Under the pieces are notes generated by a model. It was not told the DNA's origin and did not search any database. It saw only the letters and a program-made list of their open reading frames with translations. Of a DNA stretch of 13,330 nt, positions 1-7,841 are shown in pieces. Both the position numbers and the translations under genes were made by a program. Position 1 is the first letter of the stretch. Every line of letters starts with the position of its first letter. Origin of the DNA: an uncultured Lachnospiraceae bacterium (lineage in GTDB: Bacteria; Bacillota; Clostridia; Lachnospirales; Lachnospiraceae); assembly GCA_902803245.1 (NCBI GenBank), contig CADCPJ010000181.1, positions 1 through 13,330 on the forward strand, read 5' to 3'.

Positions 1-79
1 CACCGACCGAAGCGGAGCGTAGACCTCTGAACGCCCACAATGAGGGACGCAAAGCGTCCCGAATGCTGGGGGTGCTGAA
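1..79 (-). repeat. Dispersed palindromic repeat, copy 1 (cut by window edge)
   Basis: Positions 48-75 match the reverse complement of 2095-2122 at 27 of 28 bases. Positions 12-24 match the reverse complement of 2123-2135 at 12 of 13 bases. Copy 1 has 23 extra bases (25-47) between these blocks. A short hairpin, GGGACGC-AAA-GCGTCCC, lies at 44-60. The element ends with GGGGTGCTGAATAG just before the HD-GYP gene. It is probably a dispersed intergenic repeat; its other end lies outside the window. Confidence 0.7.
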
Positions 80-114
80 TAGTTACGAGAATTTATAGAT
101 ACTGGTTTACTGCT

Positions 115-762
115 ATGGGCAGAATCGTTGACTACAATCTGACGGAGGAACTTGAGCACGGAATCTATGTGAGCTGCCTTGCAAGGGAGCTCGCGAGAGA
201 TCTTGCGCTCAGCGAAAGCGTCGTCCGTCAGCTTCAGATTGCGGGCATGCTGCACGATATCGGAAAGCTCCGCCTCACCAACTACCTCTACGGCAACGAG
301 AAGATCGCTTCCCCCCTTGTCATTGAGGAAATGAAGTACGTGAGGATGCACCCGATGCTCTCCTATGAGATCTTAAGGGAGAGGAACTACAGCGGCTTCA
401 TCCTCGAGTCGGTCCGCTACCACCACGAGGACTACGACGGCAGCGGCTTTCCGGGCAACCTCGTGGGGGAGGAGATTCCGCTTGGCGCGAGGATCATACG
501 CGTATGCGACGTCTTCGCCGCCCTCACCTCCGACCGGCCGTACAGAAAGCGGTTCGAGATCGGGGAGGCCATCAGCCTCATGATCGACGAGATCAACCAC
601 TTCGACATGCGGGTGTTTCTCGCGTTTGAGAGGGTGGTGCACCAGGTGGGGACCAGGTACCACGTCCGCCTCGCGGACAGCGACGCGGACCTTGTGAGAC
701 GCTACCAGGTGGACGAGGGCTTCCTTTCTGCGATGGCGGATTTCTACCAGGGGGCGTCTTAA
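115..762 (+). CDS. HD-GYP domain protein, probable cyclic-di-nucleotide phosphodiesterase
   Basis: A 215-residue protein, nearly all HD-GYP domain. The metal-binding HD pair is His47-Asp48 in HDIGK. The GYP-type signature HHEDYDGSGFP runs from His103 to Pro113 and is followed by the family block around ARIIRVCDVFAALTSDRPYR. These motifs are typical of c-di-GMP phosphodiesterases of the HD-GYP class. The third residue of the signature triplet is Phe rather than Tyr, a common variation. There is no sensor domain, membrane segment or signal peptide, so the protein should be cytoplasmic and may depend on a partner for signal input. ATG at 115 is the first start after an in-frame stop at 76, but no good Shine-Dalgarno precedes it, so the start is less sure than the identity. 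hisS starts 79 bases downstream, so co-transcription is possible. Substrate is inferred from family, not from the sequence. Confidence 0.85.
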   Translation: MGRIVDYNLTEELEHGIYVSCLARELARDLALSESVVRQLQIAGMLHDIGKLRLTNYLYGNEKIASPLVIEEMKYVRMHPMLSYEILRERNYSGFILESVRYHHEDYDGSGFPGNLVGEEIPLGARIIRVCDVFAALTSDRPYRKRFEIGEAISLMIDEINHFDMRVFLAFERVVHQVGTRYHVRLADSDADLVRRYQVDEGFLSAMADFYQGAS

Positions 763-841
763 GGCTGAACAGCTGCTTTTTTTAGCATATAGCATAAGAA
801 AGACAATTTCGTTAACGACTATAAGAAGGAGACCAGGATAT

Positions 842-2068
842 ATGGCACTCATGAAAAAGCCGGTCACCGGCATGAAGGACATCCTGCCGGAGGAGATGGC
901 GATCCGGAATTACTGCATACAGGTGATCCGGGAAACTTACGCCGGATTTGGTTTTTCCTCGATCGAGACGCCGGCTGTGGAGCACATCGAAAACCTTCTC
1001 TCGAAGCAGGGAGGCGAGAACGAGAAGCTCATTTTCAAGATTTTAAAGAGGGGGGAGAAGCTGGACTTAAGTCATGCCACCACGGAAGACGCGGTGACGG
1101 ACAGCGGGCTTCGGTACGACCTCACTCTGCCCCTGTCGCGATATTATTCCGCTCACGCAAATGAGCTCCCCTCTCCCTTCAAGGCCCTGCAGATCGGAAA
1201 TGTCTTCCGCGCAGACCGCCCGCAGAGGGGGAGATTCCGCCAGTTCACCCAGTGCGACATCGACATCCTGGGAGATGCGGGGTACTTAAGCGAGATCGAC
1301 CTGATCCTCGCCACAACGACGGTTCTTCAGAAGCTTTCGTTTCACGGCTTCACGATCCGGATCAACGACAGGAGGCTCCTCCGCGAGAAGGCGAAAAGAG
1401 CGGGATTTATGGAGGAGGACTTCGAGAAGGTCTTCATCGTCCTCGACAAGATGGACAAGATCGGCATGGACGGCGTGAAGAGTGAGCTCCTTTTAAACTA
1501 CCCGAAGGAGACGGTAGATGCCTATCTGGACGGCTTTTCCGGGCGCAGCGGGGAACTCCTTGATGAGGACATCGCGCTCATGAAGGAGGTCGGATCGCCC
1601 CTGCCGGAGATCATTTCCACGGTGGACGAGGTGAAGACGGCGGATTTCCGCGTCCTCTATGACCCGACCCTCGTCCGCGGCATGGGCTACTACACCGGCC
1701 CGATCTTCGAGATCGCCATGGACGAATACGGCGGCTCGGTCGGGGGCGGAGGCAGATACGACGAGATGATCGGAAAGTTTACCGGGCAGGCGACCCCCGC
1801 GGTGGGGTTCTCCATCGGCTTCGAGCGGATCATCATGCTGCTCCTCGAGAAGGGCTTTAAGATCCCCGGAAGCGCCGGCAAGACGGCGTTCCTCGTGGAT
1901 AAGCGCATGGATGCCGGGAAGCTTGGCGGCATTTACCGCGAGGCGATGAAGCTGAGGGCTAACGGGAGCGTCGTGGACATCTCCCAGATGAAGAAGAACA
2001 AGAAGTTCCAGAAGGACCAGCTGGCGGAGCTCGGCTATACGGAAATCAGGGAGTTCTTCGCCGACTGA
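842..2068 (+). CDS. hisS: Histidyl-tRNA synthetase
   Basis: Class II aminoacyl-tRNA synthetase of 408 residues that charges tRNA-His in the cytoplasm. The N-terminal PVTGMKDILPEE block, the motif-2 region (GNVFRADRPQRGRFRQFTQCDIDILG), the HisRS-specific LVRGMGYYTGPIFEI (Arg279, Tyr283, Tyr284) and motif 3 (AVGFSIGFERI) are all present in order. The C-terminal anticodon-binding domain is short and ends in GYTEIREFFAD. The overall length is slightly below the usual 420 or so residues, but no motif is missing. An AAGGAG at 826-831 lies 10 bases before ATG 842. A second in-frame ATG at 851 would give an MKKPVTG start and cannot be excluded. No T-box leader was seen in the 79-base gap upstream. 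aspS follows after a 203-base gap holding a repeat element. Confidence 0.96.
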   Translation: MALMKKPVTGMKDILPEEMAIRNYCIQVIRETYAGFGFSSIETPAVEHIENLLSKQGGENEKLIFKILKRGEKLDLSHATTEDAVTDSGLRYDLTLPLSRYYSAHANELPSPFKALQIGNVFRADRPQRGRFRQFTQCDIDILGDAGYLSEIDLILATTTVLQKLSFHGFTIRINDRRLLREKAKRAGFMEEDFEKVFIVLDKMDKIGMDGVKSELLLNYPKETVDAYLDGFSGRSGELLDEDIALMKEVGSPLPEIISTVDEVKTADFRVLYDPTLVRGMGYYTGPIFEIAMDEYGGSVGGGGRYDEMIGKFTGQATPAVGFSIGFERIIMLLLEKGFKIPGSAGKTAFLVDKRMDAGKLGGIYREAMKLRANGSVVDISQMKKNKKFQKDQLAELGYTEIREFFAD

Positions 2069-2094
2069 CGGAGAAATGAGATGGCGGATTACAG

Positions 2095-2218
2095 GCACCC
2101 CCTGCATTCGGGACGCTTTGCGGTCTGCGCTCCGCGTCCTGTCCGCCCCGAAATCAAAGCGAAAACCATTTAAAAAACCGGCTCCTGGTCTGATTTTCGC
2201 CCTGATTTTAAGGGGTGC
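2095..2218 (+). repeat. Dispersed palindromic repeat, copy 2
   Basis: The element is bounded by GCACCCC (2095-2101) and its complement GGGGTGC (2212-2218). Its left part matches copy 1 in inverse orientation. Inside, 2151-2165 and 2194-2208 form a 13-bp imperfect stem (GCGAAAA/TTTTCGC plus six outer pairs), with a nested ACCGG-CTC-CTGGT hairpin in the loop. It lies between hisS and aspS. It could act as a weak terminator or processing site, but the run of T after the stem is short. Most likely it is an intergenic palindromic repeat of the host. Confidence 0.6.
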
Positions 2219-2229
2219 TGAACAGATAA

Positions 2230-2235
2230 TATAAT
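2230..2235 (+). promoter_or_regulatory. Candidate -10 box for aspS
   Basis: A perfect TATAAT sits in an AT-rich stretch about 37 bases before the aspS ATG. The -35 region at correct spacing (2207-2212, TTTTAA-like) is poor. If used, transcription would start near 2242 and give a leader of about 30 bases with GAGGAG at 2255-2260. Confidence 0.4.
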
Positions 2236-2271
2236 AATAGAGCACAGTACAATTGAGGAGTTGACAGTAAT

Positions 2272-4113
2272 ATGGCAGAATCAATGAAGGGGCTGAAGCG
2301 CACCTGCCGGTGCGCGGAAGTGACGGAAGAGATGATCGGACAGAGCGTGACGCTCATGGGCTGGGTCGCGAAGTGCAGAAACAAGGGAGGCATCGTATTT
2401 GTCGACCTCAGGGACCGCACTGGCATTGTCCAGATTGTCACGGAGTCCGAGGGAGCGGACACAAGATGGGGCGGCCTGAAGACGGAATCCGCGATCGCCG
2501 TGGTCGGAACCGTGGCGAAGAGAGGCGGGGCGGTCAATCCGAACTTGAAGACCGGGACCATCGAAGTGATTCCGAGTGAGCTCAGAATCCTCAGTACGTC
2601 CGATACGACGCCGTTCCTCATTCAGGACGGGATCGACACGAGAGAGGACCTGCGTCTCCGCTACCGCTATCTGGACCTCAGGCGCCCGGAGCTTCAGCAC
2701 AGGATCGTGTTCCGCGCCCACGTGGTGCAGATGATCCGCGATTTCCTTACCGGGGAGGGCTTTCTTGACATAGAGACCCCGAACCTGATCGGGAGCACGC
2801 CGGAGGGCGCGAGAGACTATCTCGTCCCGAGCCGCGTCCACCCGGGCAGCTTCTATGCGCTTCCGCAGAGCCCCCAGCTCTTAAAACAGCTCCTTATGTG
2901 CTCCGGCTTTGACCGCTACTACCAGGTGGCGAGGTGCTTCCGCGACGAGGACCTCCGCGCGGACCGCCAGCCGGAATTTACCCAGGTGGATATGGAGCTC
3001 TCCTTTGTGGATCAGGACGATGTCATCGACGTCAATACAAGGCTCCTCACTTACCTGCTTGAGAAGATGCCGCCTGTCATGCGTGAGCTCTCCTTTAAGG
3101 AGGAACTGGTGCAGGGCATCGAGAGCGCCGCAAGGGACCTCGAGGCGAACGGCATCGGCAGGATCACGTGGCAGGACGCGATGGATCTCTACGGGTCCGA
3201 CAAGCCGGATCTGAGATTTGACATGAAGATCACCGACGTCTCGGACGAAGTGAAGGACTGCGGCTTCTCCGTCTTCACCGGTGCGATCGAAGGCGGCGGC
3301 ATGGTCAGGGGCTTAAATGCCAAAGGCCAGGGCGATATGCCGAGAAAGCGCATCGACAAGCTGACCGAGACGGCGAAGACTTACGGCGCCAAGGGTCTCG
3401 CCTACATCGCCCTAAAGAGTGACGGGGAGATAAAGAGCTCCTTCTCGAAGTTCCTGACGGAAGAGGAGCTTGGCGCCCTGATTAAAGCCATGGGAGGCGA
3501 GAAGGGAGACCTTCTTCTCTTTGCTGCGGACAGGTTCCGCGTCGTGTGCGCGTCCCTCGGAGCGCTGAGGCTCGAACTGGGAGAGGAGATGGGCCTCATC
3601 GATCCGTATGCCTTCCGCTTTGTCTGGGTCGTGGACTTTCCGCTCCTTGAGTGGTCCGATGAGGAGAACCGCTTCATGGCGATGCATCACCCCTTCACGA
3701 TGCCGAATGAAGAGGACTGGAAGAACATCGACTCCGATCCGGGCTCTGTCCGGGCCGAGGCTTACGATATCGTGCTGAACGGCTGCGAGATGGGCGGCGG
3801 GTCCATCCGAATTCACATGGACGATGTCCAGGAGAAGATGCTCGAGGTGCTCGGATTTTCTCCCGAGAGGGCAAATGAGCAGTTCGGGTTCCTTCTTACG
3901 GCGTTCAAGTACGGAGTGCCGCCCCACGCCGGGCTGGCCTACGGGCTCGACCGCATGATCATGCTCTTTTCGGGAGCGGACTCCATCCGGGACGTCATCG
4001 CATTTCCGAAGGTGAAGGACGCCTCGGACCTGATGATGGGCGCTCCGTCGGCGGTGGATGAGAAGCAGCTTCACGAGCTCTCCCTCATCATTGCGGAAGC
4101 CAAAGATAAGTAA
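2272..4113 (+). CDS. aspS: Aspartyl-tRNA synthetase, bacterial type
   Basis: Class IIb synthetase of 613 residues, close to the usual bacterial length of about 590. The order is N-terminal OB-fold anticodon-binding domain (GWVAKCRNKGGIVFVDLRDRTG), catalytic core, the bacterial GAD insertion in the middle, and the C-terminal catalytic half. Motif 2 is FRDEDLRADRQPEFTQVDME starting at Phe223. Motif 3 is GLAYGLDRMIM starting at Gly554, with Arg561. The Asp-binding region NGCEMGGGSIRIH is intact. The GAD insert marks it as bacterial rather than archaeal/eukaryotic. Whether it also charges tRNA-Asn (non-discriminating form) cannot be told from sight. GAGGAG at 2255-2260 supports ATG 2272 (spacing 11); ATG 2284 is an alternative. 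The pairing with hisS is a common Firmicutes arrangement. Confidence 0.97.
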   Translation: MAESMKGLKRTCRCAEVTEEMIGQSVTLMGWVAKCRNKGGIVFVDLRDRTGIVQIVTESEGADTRWGGLKTESAIAVVGTVAKRGGAVNPNLKTGTIEVIPSELRILSTSDTTPFLIQDGIDTREDLRLRYRYLDLRRPELQHRIVFRAHVVQMIRDFLTGEGFLDIETPNLIGSTPEGARDYLVPSRVHPGSFYALPQSPQLLKQLLMCSGFDRYYQVARCFRDEDLRADRQPEFTQVDMELSFVDQDDVIDVNTRLLTYLLEKMPPVMRELSFKEELVQGIESAARDLEANGIGRITWQDAMDLYGSDKPDLRFDMKITDVSDEVKDCGFSVFTGAIEGGGMVRGLNAKGQGDMPRKRIDKLTETAKTYGAKGLAYIALKSDGEIKSSFSKFLTEEELGALIKAMGGEKGDLLLFAADRFRVVCASLGALRLELGEEMGLIDPYAFRFVWVVDFPLLEWSDEENRFMAMHHPFTMPNEEDWKNIDSDPGSVRAEAYDIVLNGCEMGGGSIRIHMDDVQEKMLEVLGFSPERANEQFGFLLTAFKYGVPPHAGLAYGLDRMIMLFSGADSIRDVIAFPKVKDASDLMMGAPSAVDEKQLHELSLIIAEAKDK

Positions 4114-4177
4114 GCGGATTGTCCTCATGGGCGGGCAGTTTCGTTATAGGCAACATCGACATTTGGAATGATTTGAA

Positions 4178-6115
4178 ATGGAAAAGACAGGAAGGTCTGA
4201 TAACAGCACACAGAATAATGCGAAGAGGCAGGGCGAAAGAGGCCGGGCCTCTTTCGGGAGCTCTGACCGCGCGTGGCCCACTTTGAAGCTGCCTCCCTCC
4301 GGTACCGGGAGCGGAGAGACAGGGGAGACGGAACGGATGCCTTCTAAGCGGGAGGAGACGGAGAGAGAGCGCGGGGAGTCTCAAAGACCCCGCCGGGGTT
4401 CGAGTCCCCGGACAGGCAGGAGGGCGGGAGGCGCCGGAGACGGCAGCGGGAAAAGCGGCGCTCCGGGCCATAAGCCGAAGGCGAAAAGAGGGAGTCTGTC
4501 TCCTCAAAGGAGGAGAGTGAAAAAGGCGGATGCGGGACATGGAAGAAGATCCGGCGGCCGGAAGAAGAACGTTCCCGGCGAGAGCCGTGAGCAGGCGAGG
4601 GCGAGAAAGCTCCGTCTCCTCAAGCGGCGGCTGATTGCGGCGGGCGCGGTTCTCGTGGGAGTGATACTGTGGTACTGCCTCGTGGCGAACAGCTACAGGA
4701 GCCGCTTCCTCCCCCACACGTATATCAACGGATATGACGTGAGCCGCATGTCGGTCGCGGATGCGGAGGACATCCTGCGCAGAACGGTCGAGAACTATTC
4801 CCTCGAGCTTGCGTTCCGCGGAGGCGAGATGGATACCCTGACGAGCGAGGACGTGGATCTGACGTATGTGTCCAGCAATGAAGTGGAGAAGATCTTAAGC
4901 GGGCAGAACCGCGCCGGATGGATCCGGAATTTCTTCGGGGTGCACAGCAACTACAGCGTGAGCACCAGCTTCAAGTTCGACACGGACCGCATGCGCGCGT
5001 ACCTCGAGGGGCTTCCGGCATTTCAGGCGGAGAACATCACGAAGCCAAAGAGCGCAGCCATCGTCAGGCTCAGCGACAACACGTTCCGCGTCGCGTCGGA
5101 AGTGGAAGGAAATGAGCCGAACGAGGACGCCGTCTTCGAGGCGGTCGACCACGCGATCAACGCCTCCGAGGCGAGGCTCAACCTGGCGGCCGTGGAGGGA
5201 GCCTATGTGGAACCGGAGCTAAGGATCGACGACGAGGATCTCAATTACACGGTCGAGCGGTTCAACAGCTTCGTGGACACGTCGATCACGATCAGGCGCA
5301 GGGACGGCAGCACCCGGACCTACGGCCGCGACGACTTCGTCGAGTGGGTGAGTCAGGACCCCGATACCGGAACCTGGTCCCTCCCGAAGGAACGCGTCTA
5401 CACGAAGTGCTGGGGCATCATGCAGAACATCGCGGATGAGGACTACGACGCCCACACGGTGATCGAGTACGAATCCAGATTCAACGGCAAGGTTGTGCTT
5501 CCCTGTGCGACCTACGGCTACGCGATTGACGTCGAGAAAATGACGGATCTCATGAATGACGCCCTCTTAAACCGCGAGAGCCGGGAGATCGAGATGGTGA
5601 ACTCCGTGAACGAGACCATCGACCCGAAGAACGGAGGCACCTACGTGGAAGTCGACGTCACCAACCAGCTCGTTACTTATTACAAGAACGGGGAGATCTA
5701 TATCGAGACTCCCTGCGTCACCGGCAAGGAGAATGACCCCGAGAGAAGGACCCCTTCCGGAATTTACTCCATCCTCGACAAGCAGGAGGACACGGTTCTC
5801 GGATCGTTCACGGCGCCGGACCCGGGGCAGCGGTACGAGTCCCACGTGGACGTCTGGATGCCCTTCTTTGAGAGCTACGGCATGCACGACGCAAGCTGGA
5901 GGGAGAACTTCGGCGGAGGCTGGTACTGGGAGTACGGCTCCCACGGCTGCGTGAACCTCCCCCCGGACGATGCAAAGATGATCTTCAAGGACATCGAGAT
6001 CTACACGCCGGTGATCGTGGTCAGAGAGGGCGACAACGCCCCCGAAGGCACGAAGCGAGGCAACACGACCTGGAATCCGCCCGACGGCGGGCTGCACTAC
6101 TCCGAAGACGACTGA
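4178..6115 (+). CDS. Membrane-anchored L,D-transpeptidase (YkuD) with PG-binding-4-like domain
   Basis: A 645-residue predicted cell-wall enzyme. Residues 1-151 are low-complexity and rich in Arg, Gly, Ser and Lys, and should be cytoplasmic. A single transmembrane helix spans about 152-170. The external part begins with YINGYDVSRMSVADAEDIL (from Tyr182), typical of the peptidoglycan-binding repeat found in front of clostridial L,D-transpeptidases. The YkuD domain covers about 489-619, with His570 and the catalytic SHGCVNLP motif (His589, Gly590, Cys591). By family it forms 3-3 cross-links or attaches proteins to peptidoglycan. The start at 4178 has only a weak GGAA-type ribosome site. A perfect 13-bp hairpin follows the stop, so this is probably the last gene of its transcript. 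The long basic tail is unusual and its role is unknown. A tRNA T-arm look-alike lies in the tail-coding DNA at 4393-4411. Confidence 0.9.
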   Translation: MEKTGRSDNSTQNNAKRQGERGRASFGSSDRAWPTLKLPPSGTGSGETGETERMPSKREETERERGESQRPRRGSSPRTGRRAGGAGDGSGKSGAPGHKPKAKRGSLSPQRRRVKKADAGHGRRSGGRKKNVPGESREQARARKLRLLKRRLIAAGAVLVGVILWYCLVANSYRSRFLPHTYINGYDVSRMSVADAEDILRRTVENYSLELAFRGGEMDTLTSEDVDLTYVSSNEVEKILSGQNRAGWIRNFFGVHSNYSVSTSFKFDTDRMRAYLEGLPAFQAENITKPKSAAIVRLSDNTFRVASEVEGNEPNEDAVFEAVDHAINASEARLNLAAVEGAYVEPELRIDDEDLNYTVERFNSFVDTSITIRRRDGSTRTYGRDDFVEWVSQDPDTGTWSLPKERVYTKCWGIMQNIADEDYDAHTVIEYESRFNGKVVLPCATYGYAIDVEKMTDLMNDALLNRESREIEMVNSVNETIDPKNGGTYVEVDVTNQLVTYYKNGEIYIETPCVTGKENDPERRTPSGIYSILDKQEDTVLGSFTAPDPGQRYESHVDVWMPFFESYGMHDASWRENFGGGWYWEYGSHGCVNLPPDDAKMIFKDIEIYTPVIVVREGDNAPEGTKRGNTTWNPPDGGLHYSEDD

Positions 6116-6146
6116 CCTGAGCAAAGTGCGGACATGAGATGTATAA

Positions 6147-6179
6147 AAAGGGCTGCGGGATATTTACCCGCAGCCCTTT
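6147..6179 (+). terminator. Strong hairpin terminator after the L,D-transpeptidase gene
   Basis: AAAGGGCTGCGGG (6147-6159) pairs perfectly over 13 bases with CCCGCAGCCCTTT (6167-6179) around a 7-base loop. The right arm ends in TTT but no longer U-tract follows; the left flank has five A (6145-6149). It separates the wall gene from the ABC operon. Confidence 0.75.
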
Positions 6180-6352
6180 GCTATGGCGACCGGGTCCGGG
6201 ATTCCTGAAAATGGAAACCCGCATAAGCTTTGTGCCCGGGTTGTTCGTACGATGACACGATGACACCTGCGCGAAACTGTCAATCCGGCGGTACCTGCGT
6301 GGAATAATCGCCCAAATACATCTGTGCGGAACCGCGCCCGGAATGATACTAG
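6180..6352. other. Intergenic stretch without a recognisable gene
   Basis: Upstream of the ABC operon promoter. I see only weak structure: a 6-bp AACCCG/CGGGTT pairing and an 8-base tandem ACGATGAC. A cre-like word (TGAAAATGGAAACC) near 6207-6220 is too degenerate to call. Confidence 0.6.
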
Positions 6353-6381
6353 TTGACAAAAAGCGTGAGTAGCTTTACAAT
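6353..6381 (+). promoter_or_regulatory. Sigma-A-type promoter of the ABC sugar operon
   Basis: TTGACA (6353-6358), a 17-base spacer and TACAAT (6376-6381): consensus -35 and one mismatch in the -10. Transcription should begin near 6388, leaving a leader of about 100 bases. A dyad CTTTAC-N12-GTAAAG (6373-6396) overlaps the -10 and the likely start point and is a candidate operator. Confidence 0.85.
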
Positions 6382-6487
6382 ATTTTTGTCGTAAAGTAAC
6401 AATTATGCGATGCCTCCAGGCGCAGAGGAGTGGATATTTTGCACACCTGGATCACCGCATATCTCTTTGGTGAACAGGGAGGTTAAC

Positions 6488-7756
6488 ATGAAAAAGTGGA
6501 TTGCGACATTGCTTGCAGCAGCTATGGCGACAACGAGCCTTGCAGGAGCCGCGGTAAGTGCAAGCGCTGATGATCCGATCGAACTCGATGTCATCATCTG
6601 CCAGTACGGACCGAATACCAGCGACTGGTTCCTGGGCGACGGCATGGGAGGCAGCAGCTTCGTGGAGAAGTTTGAGGAAGCAAATCCGGACATCAAGCTG
6701 AACCTCGACGTGGTTTCCTGGAATGATGTCTACACGGAAGTGGATACCCGCATTGCAAATGACAACGCGCCGGATATCCTGAACATCGACGTCTTTGCGA
6801 ACTATGCCAACGAGGGACTTCTCCTGCCGGTGAAAGACTACTGCCCGGAGGAACTCTATTCCGACTTCTTCCCCTCCTTCATCGAGCAGTCGGTCATCGA
6901 CGACACCGTCTGGGCGGTTCCGGACCTGGCGTCTGCGCGCGCCCTCTTCTACAATGCGGACATCTTCGAAGAAGTGGGCATTGAGCCCCCGACAACCTGG
7001 GCGGAGCTCGAAGACGCCTGCCAGGCAATCATCGATTACTATGACGGCGAGATCTACCCCTGGGGCATCGACATGACGACGGATGAAGGCCAGGCTGCAT
7101 TTGCCTATTACACATGGGGCAACGGCGGCGGCTTCGTCGACGAGGACGGAGAGTGGGCGCTGAACTCCGACGAGAATGTCGAGGCGATCAATTTCGCTCT
7201 TGGCCTCATCGAGAACGGATACACAAACCCGAACCCCGCGACGCAGACCCGCTATGACCTCCAGGATATGTTTGCCGCAGGAAAGCTCGCGATGGTCATC
7301 GCCCCGAACCAGCTTCCGACCTATGTCGCGGACAAGGAAGGCGCGATCAATATCGCGACAGCCGGGATTCCCGCAAATGAAGGCAAGACCGGCTCTTCCG
7401 TCGGCGTCATGGACCGCATCATGGCTTTCAAGGACGACAGCGCTCCCGATCAGGATGCGAGAAATGAAGCCATCGGCAGGTTCTTAAGCTTCTTCTATGA
7501 CCCGGAGAATTACGTCGGCTGGGTCTCCATGGAAGGCTTCCTTCCCGCCGTGAACTCGGCAGTCGAATCCCTCGTCGCCGAAGATCCTTCTTTCGAGGCA
7601 TGGCTCGATGTCCTTGGCAGCTGCCAGTTCTATCCGACGGCGAAAGCCGAGTGGGACCAGGTGAAACAGGGCGTCATCGCTGCCGAACAGAATGCATTGA
7701 CCGGTGCGAGCATAGAGACCGAGCTCGATGCGCTTCAGGAGCAGATTGCAGGCTGA
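6488..7756 (+). CDS. Carbohydrate ABC transporter substrate-binding protein (family 1)
   Basis: A 422-residue extracellular solute-binding protein that should capture a sugar or oligosaccharide for the two permeases downstream. ATG 6488 is chosen because AGGGAGG (6476-6482) lies 5 bases ahead and a signal peptide follows at once: MKK, a hydrophobic core, then ASA at 25-27 before Asp28. The frame is open up to 6410, but that start would bury the signal peptide. The mature part has the typical FVEKFEEANPDIKLN opening, NDNAPDI, and the PDLASARALFYNADIFEEVGIEPPTTW block of the MalE/UgpB-like CUT1 family. The substrate cannot be told. Oddly, there is no lipobox cysteine: where LAGC is expected the sequence reads LAGA (18-21), so signal peptidase I cleavage is predicted rather than lipoprotein anchoring. 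Confidence 0.93.
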   Translation: MKKWIATLLAAAMATTSLAGAAVSASADDPIELDVIICQYGPNTSDWFLGDGMGGSSFVEKFEEANPDIKLNLDVVSWNDVYTEVDTRIANDNAPDILNIDVFANYANEGLLLPVKDYCPEELYSDFFPSFIEQSVIDDTVWAVPDLASARALFYNADIFEEVGIEPPTTWAELEDACQAIIDYYDGEIYPWGIDMTTDEGQAAFAYYTWGNGGGFVDEDGEWALNSDENVEAINFALGLIENGYTNPNPATQTRYDLQDMFAAGKLAMVIAPNQLPTYVADKEGAINIATAGIPANEGKTGSSVGVMDRIMAFKDDSAPDQDARNEAIGRFLSFFYDPENYVGWVSMEGFLPAVNSAVESLVAEDPSFEAWLDVLGSCQFYPTAKAEWDQVKQGVIAAEQNALTGASIETELDALQEQIAG

Positions 7757-7781
7757 GAGGCCGCATAAGGCTATTCCCCCC

Positions 7782-7825
7782 GGATCGGACCCGTGTTTTG
7801 CACAGGTCCGGTCCTGTTATTATAG
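7782..7825 (+). terminator. Intra-operon hairpin after the binding-protein gene
   Basis: GGATCGGACC (7782-7791) pairs with GGTCCGGTCC (7805-7814), with GTG/CAC stacking nearer the loop. A T-rich stretch (TGTTATTATAGTT) follows. Such hairpins between a binding-protein gene and its permeases commonly act as partial terminators or 3'-end stabilisers that keep binding protein in excess; that role is inferred here. Confidence 0.6.
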
Positions 7826-7841
7826 TTAAGAGGAATTCGCG

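Noticed and set aside
763..841. Terminator or T-box between the HD-GYP gene and hisS
   Set aside because: GCTG-AA-CAGC with a T7 run has only a 4-bp stem, and no T-box core (GGGTGGNACCGCG) is present here or before aspS.
4119..4155. Promoter between aspS and the transpeptidase gene (TTGTCC ... TTATAG)
   Set aside because: The spacer is about 19 bases and both boxes are poor; co-transcription with aspS is as likely.
6205..6222. CcpA cre site upstream of the sugar operon
   Set aside because: The central CG is TG and the right end is off consensus; it is also about 170 bases upstream of the likely start point.
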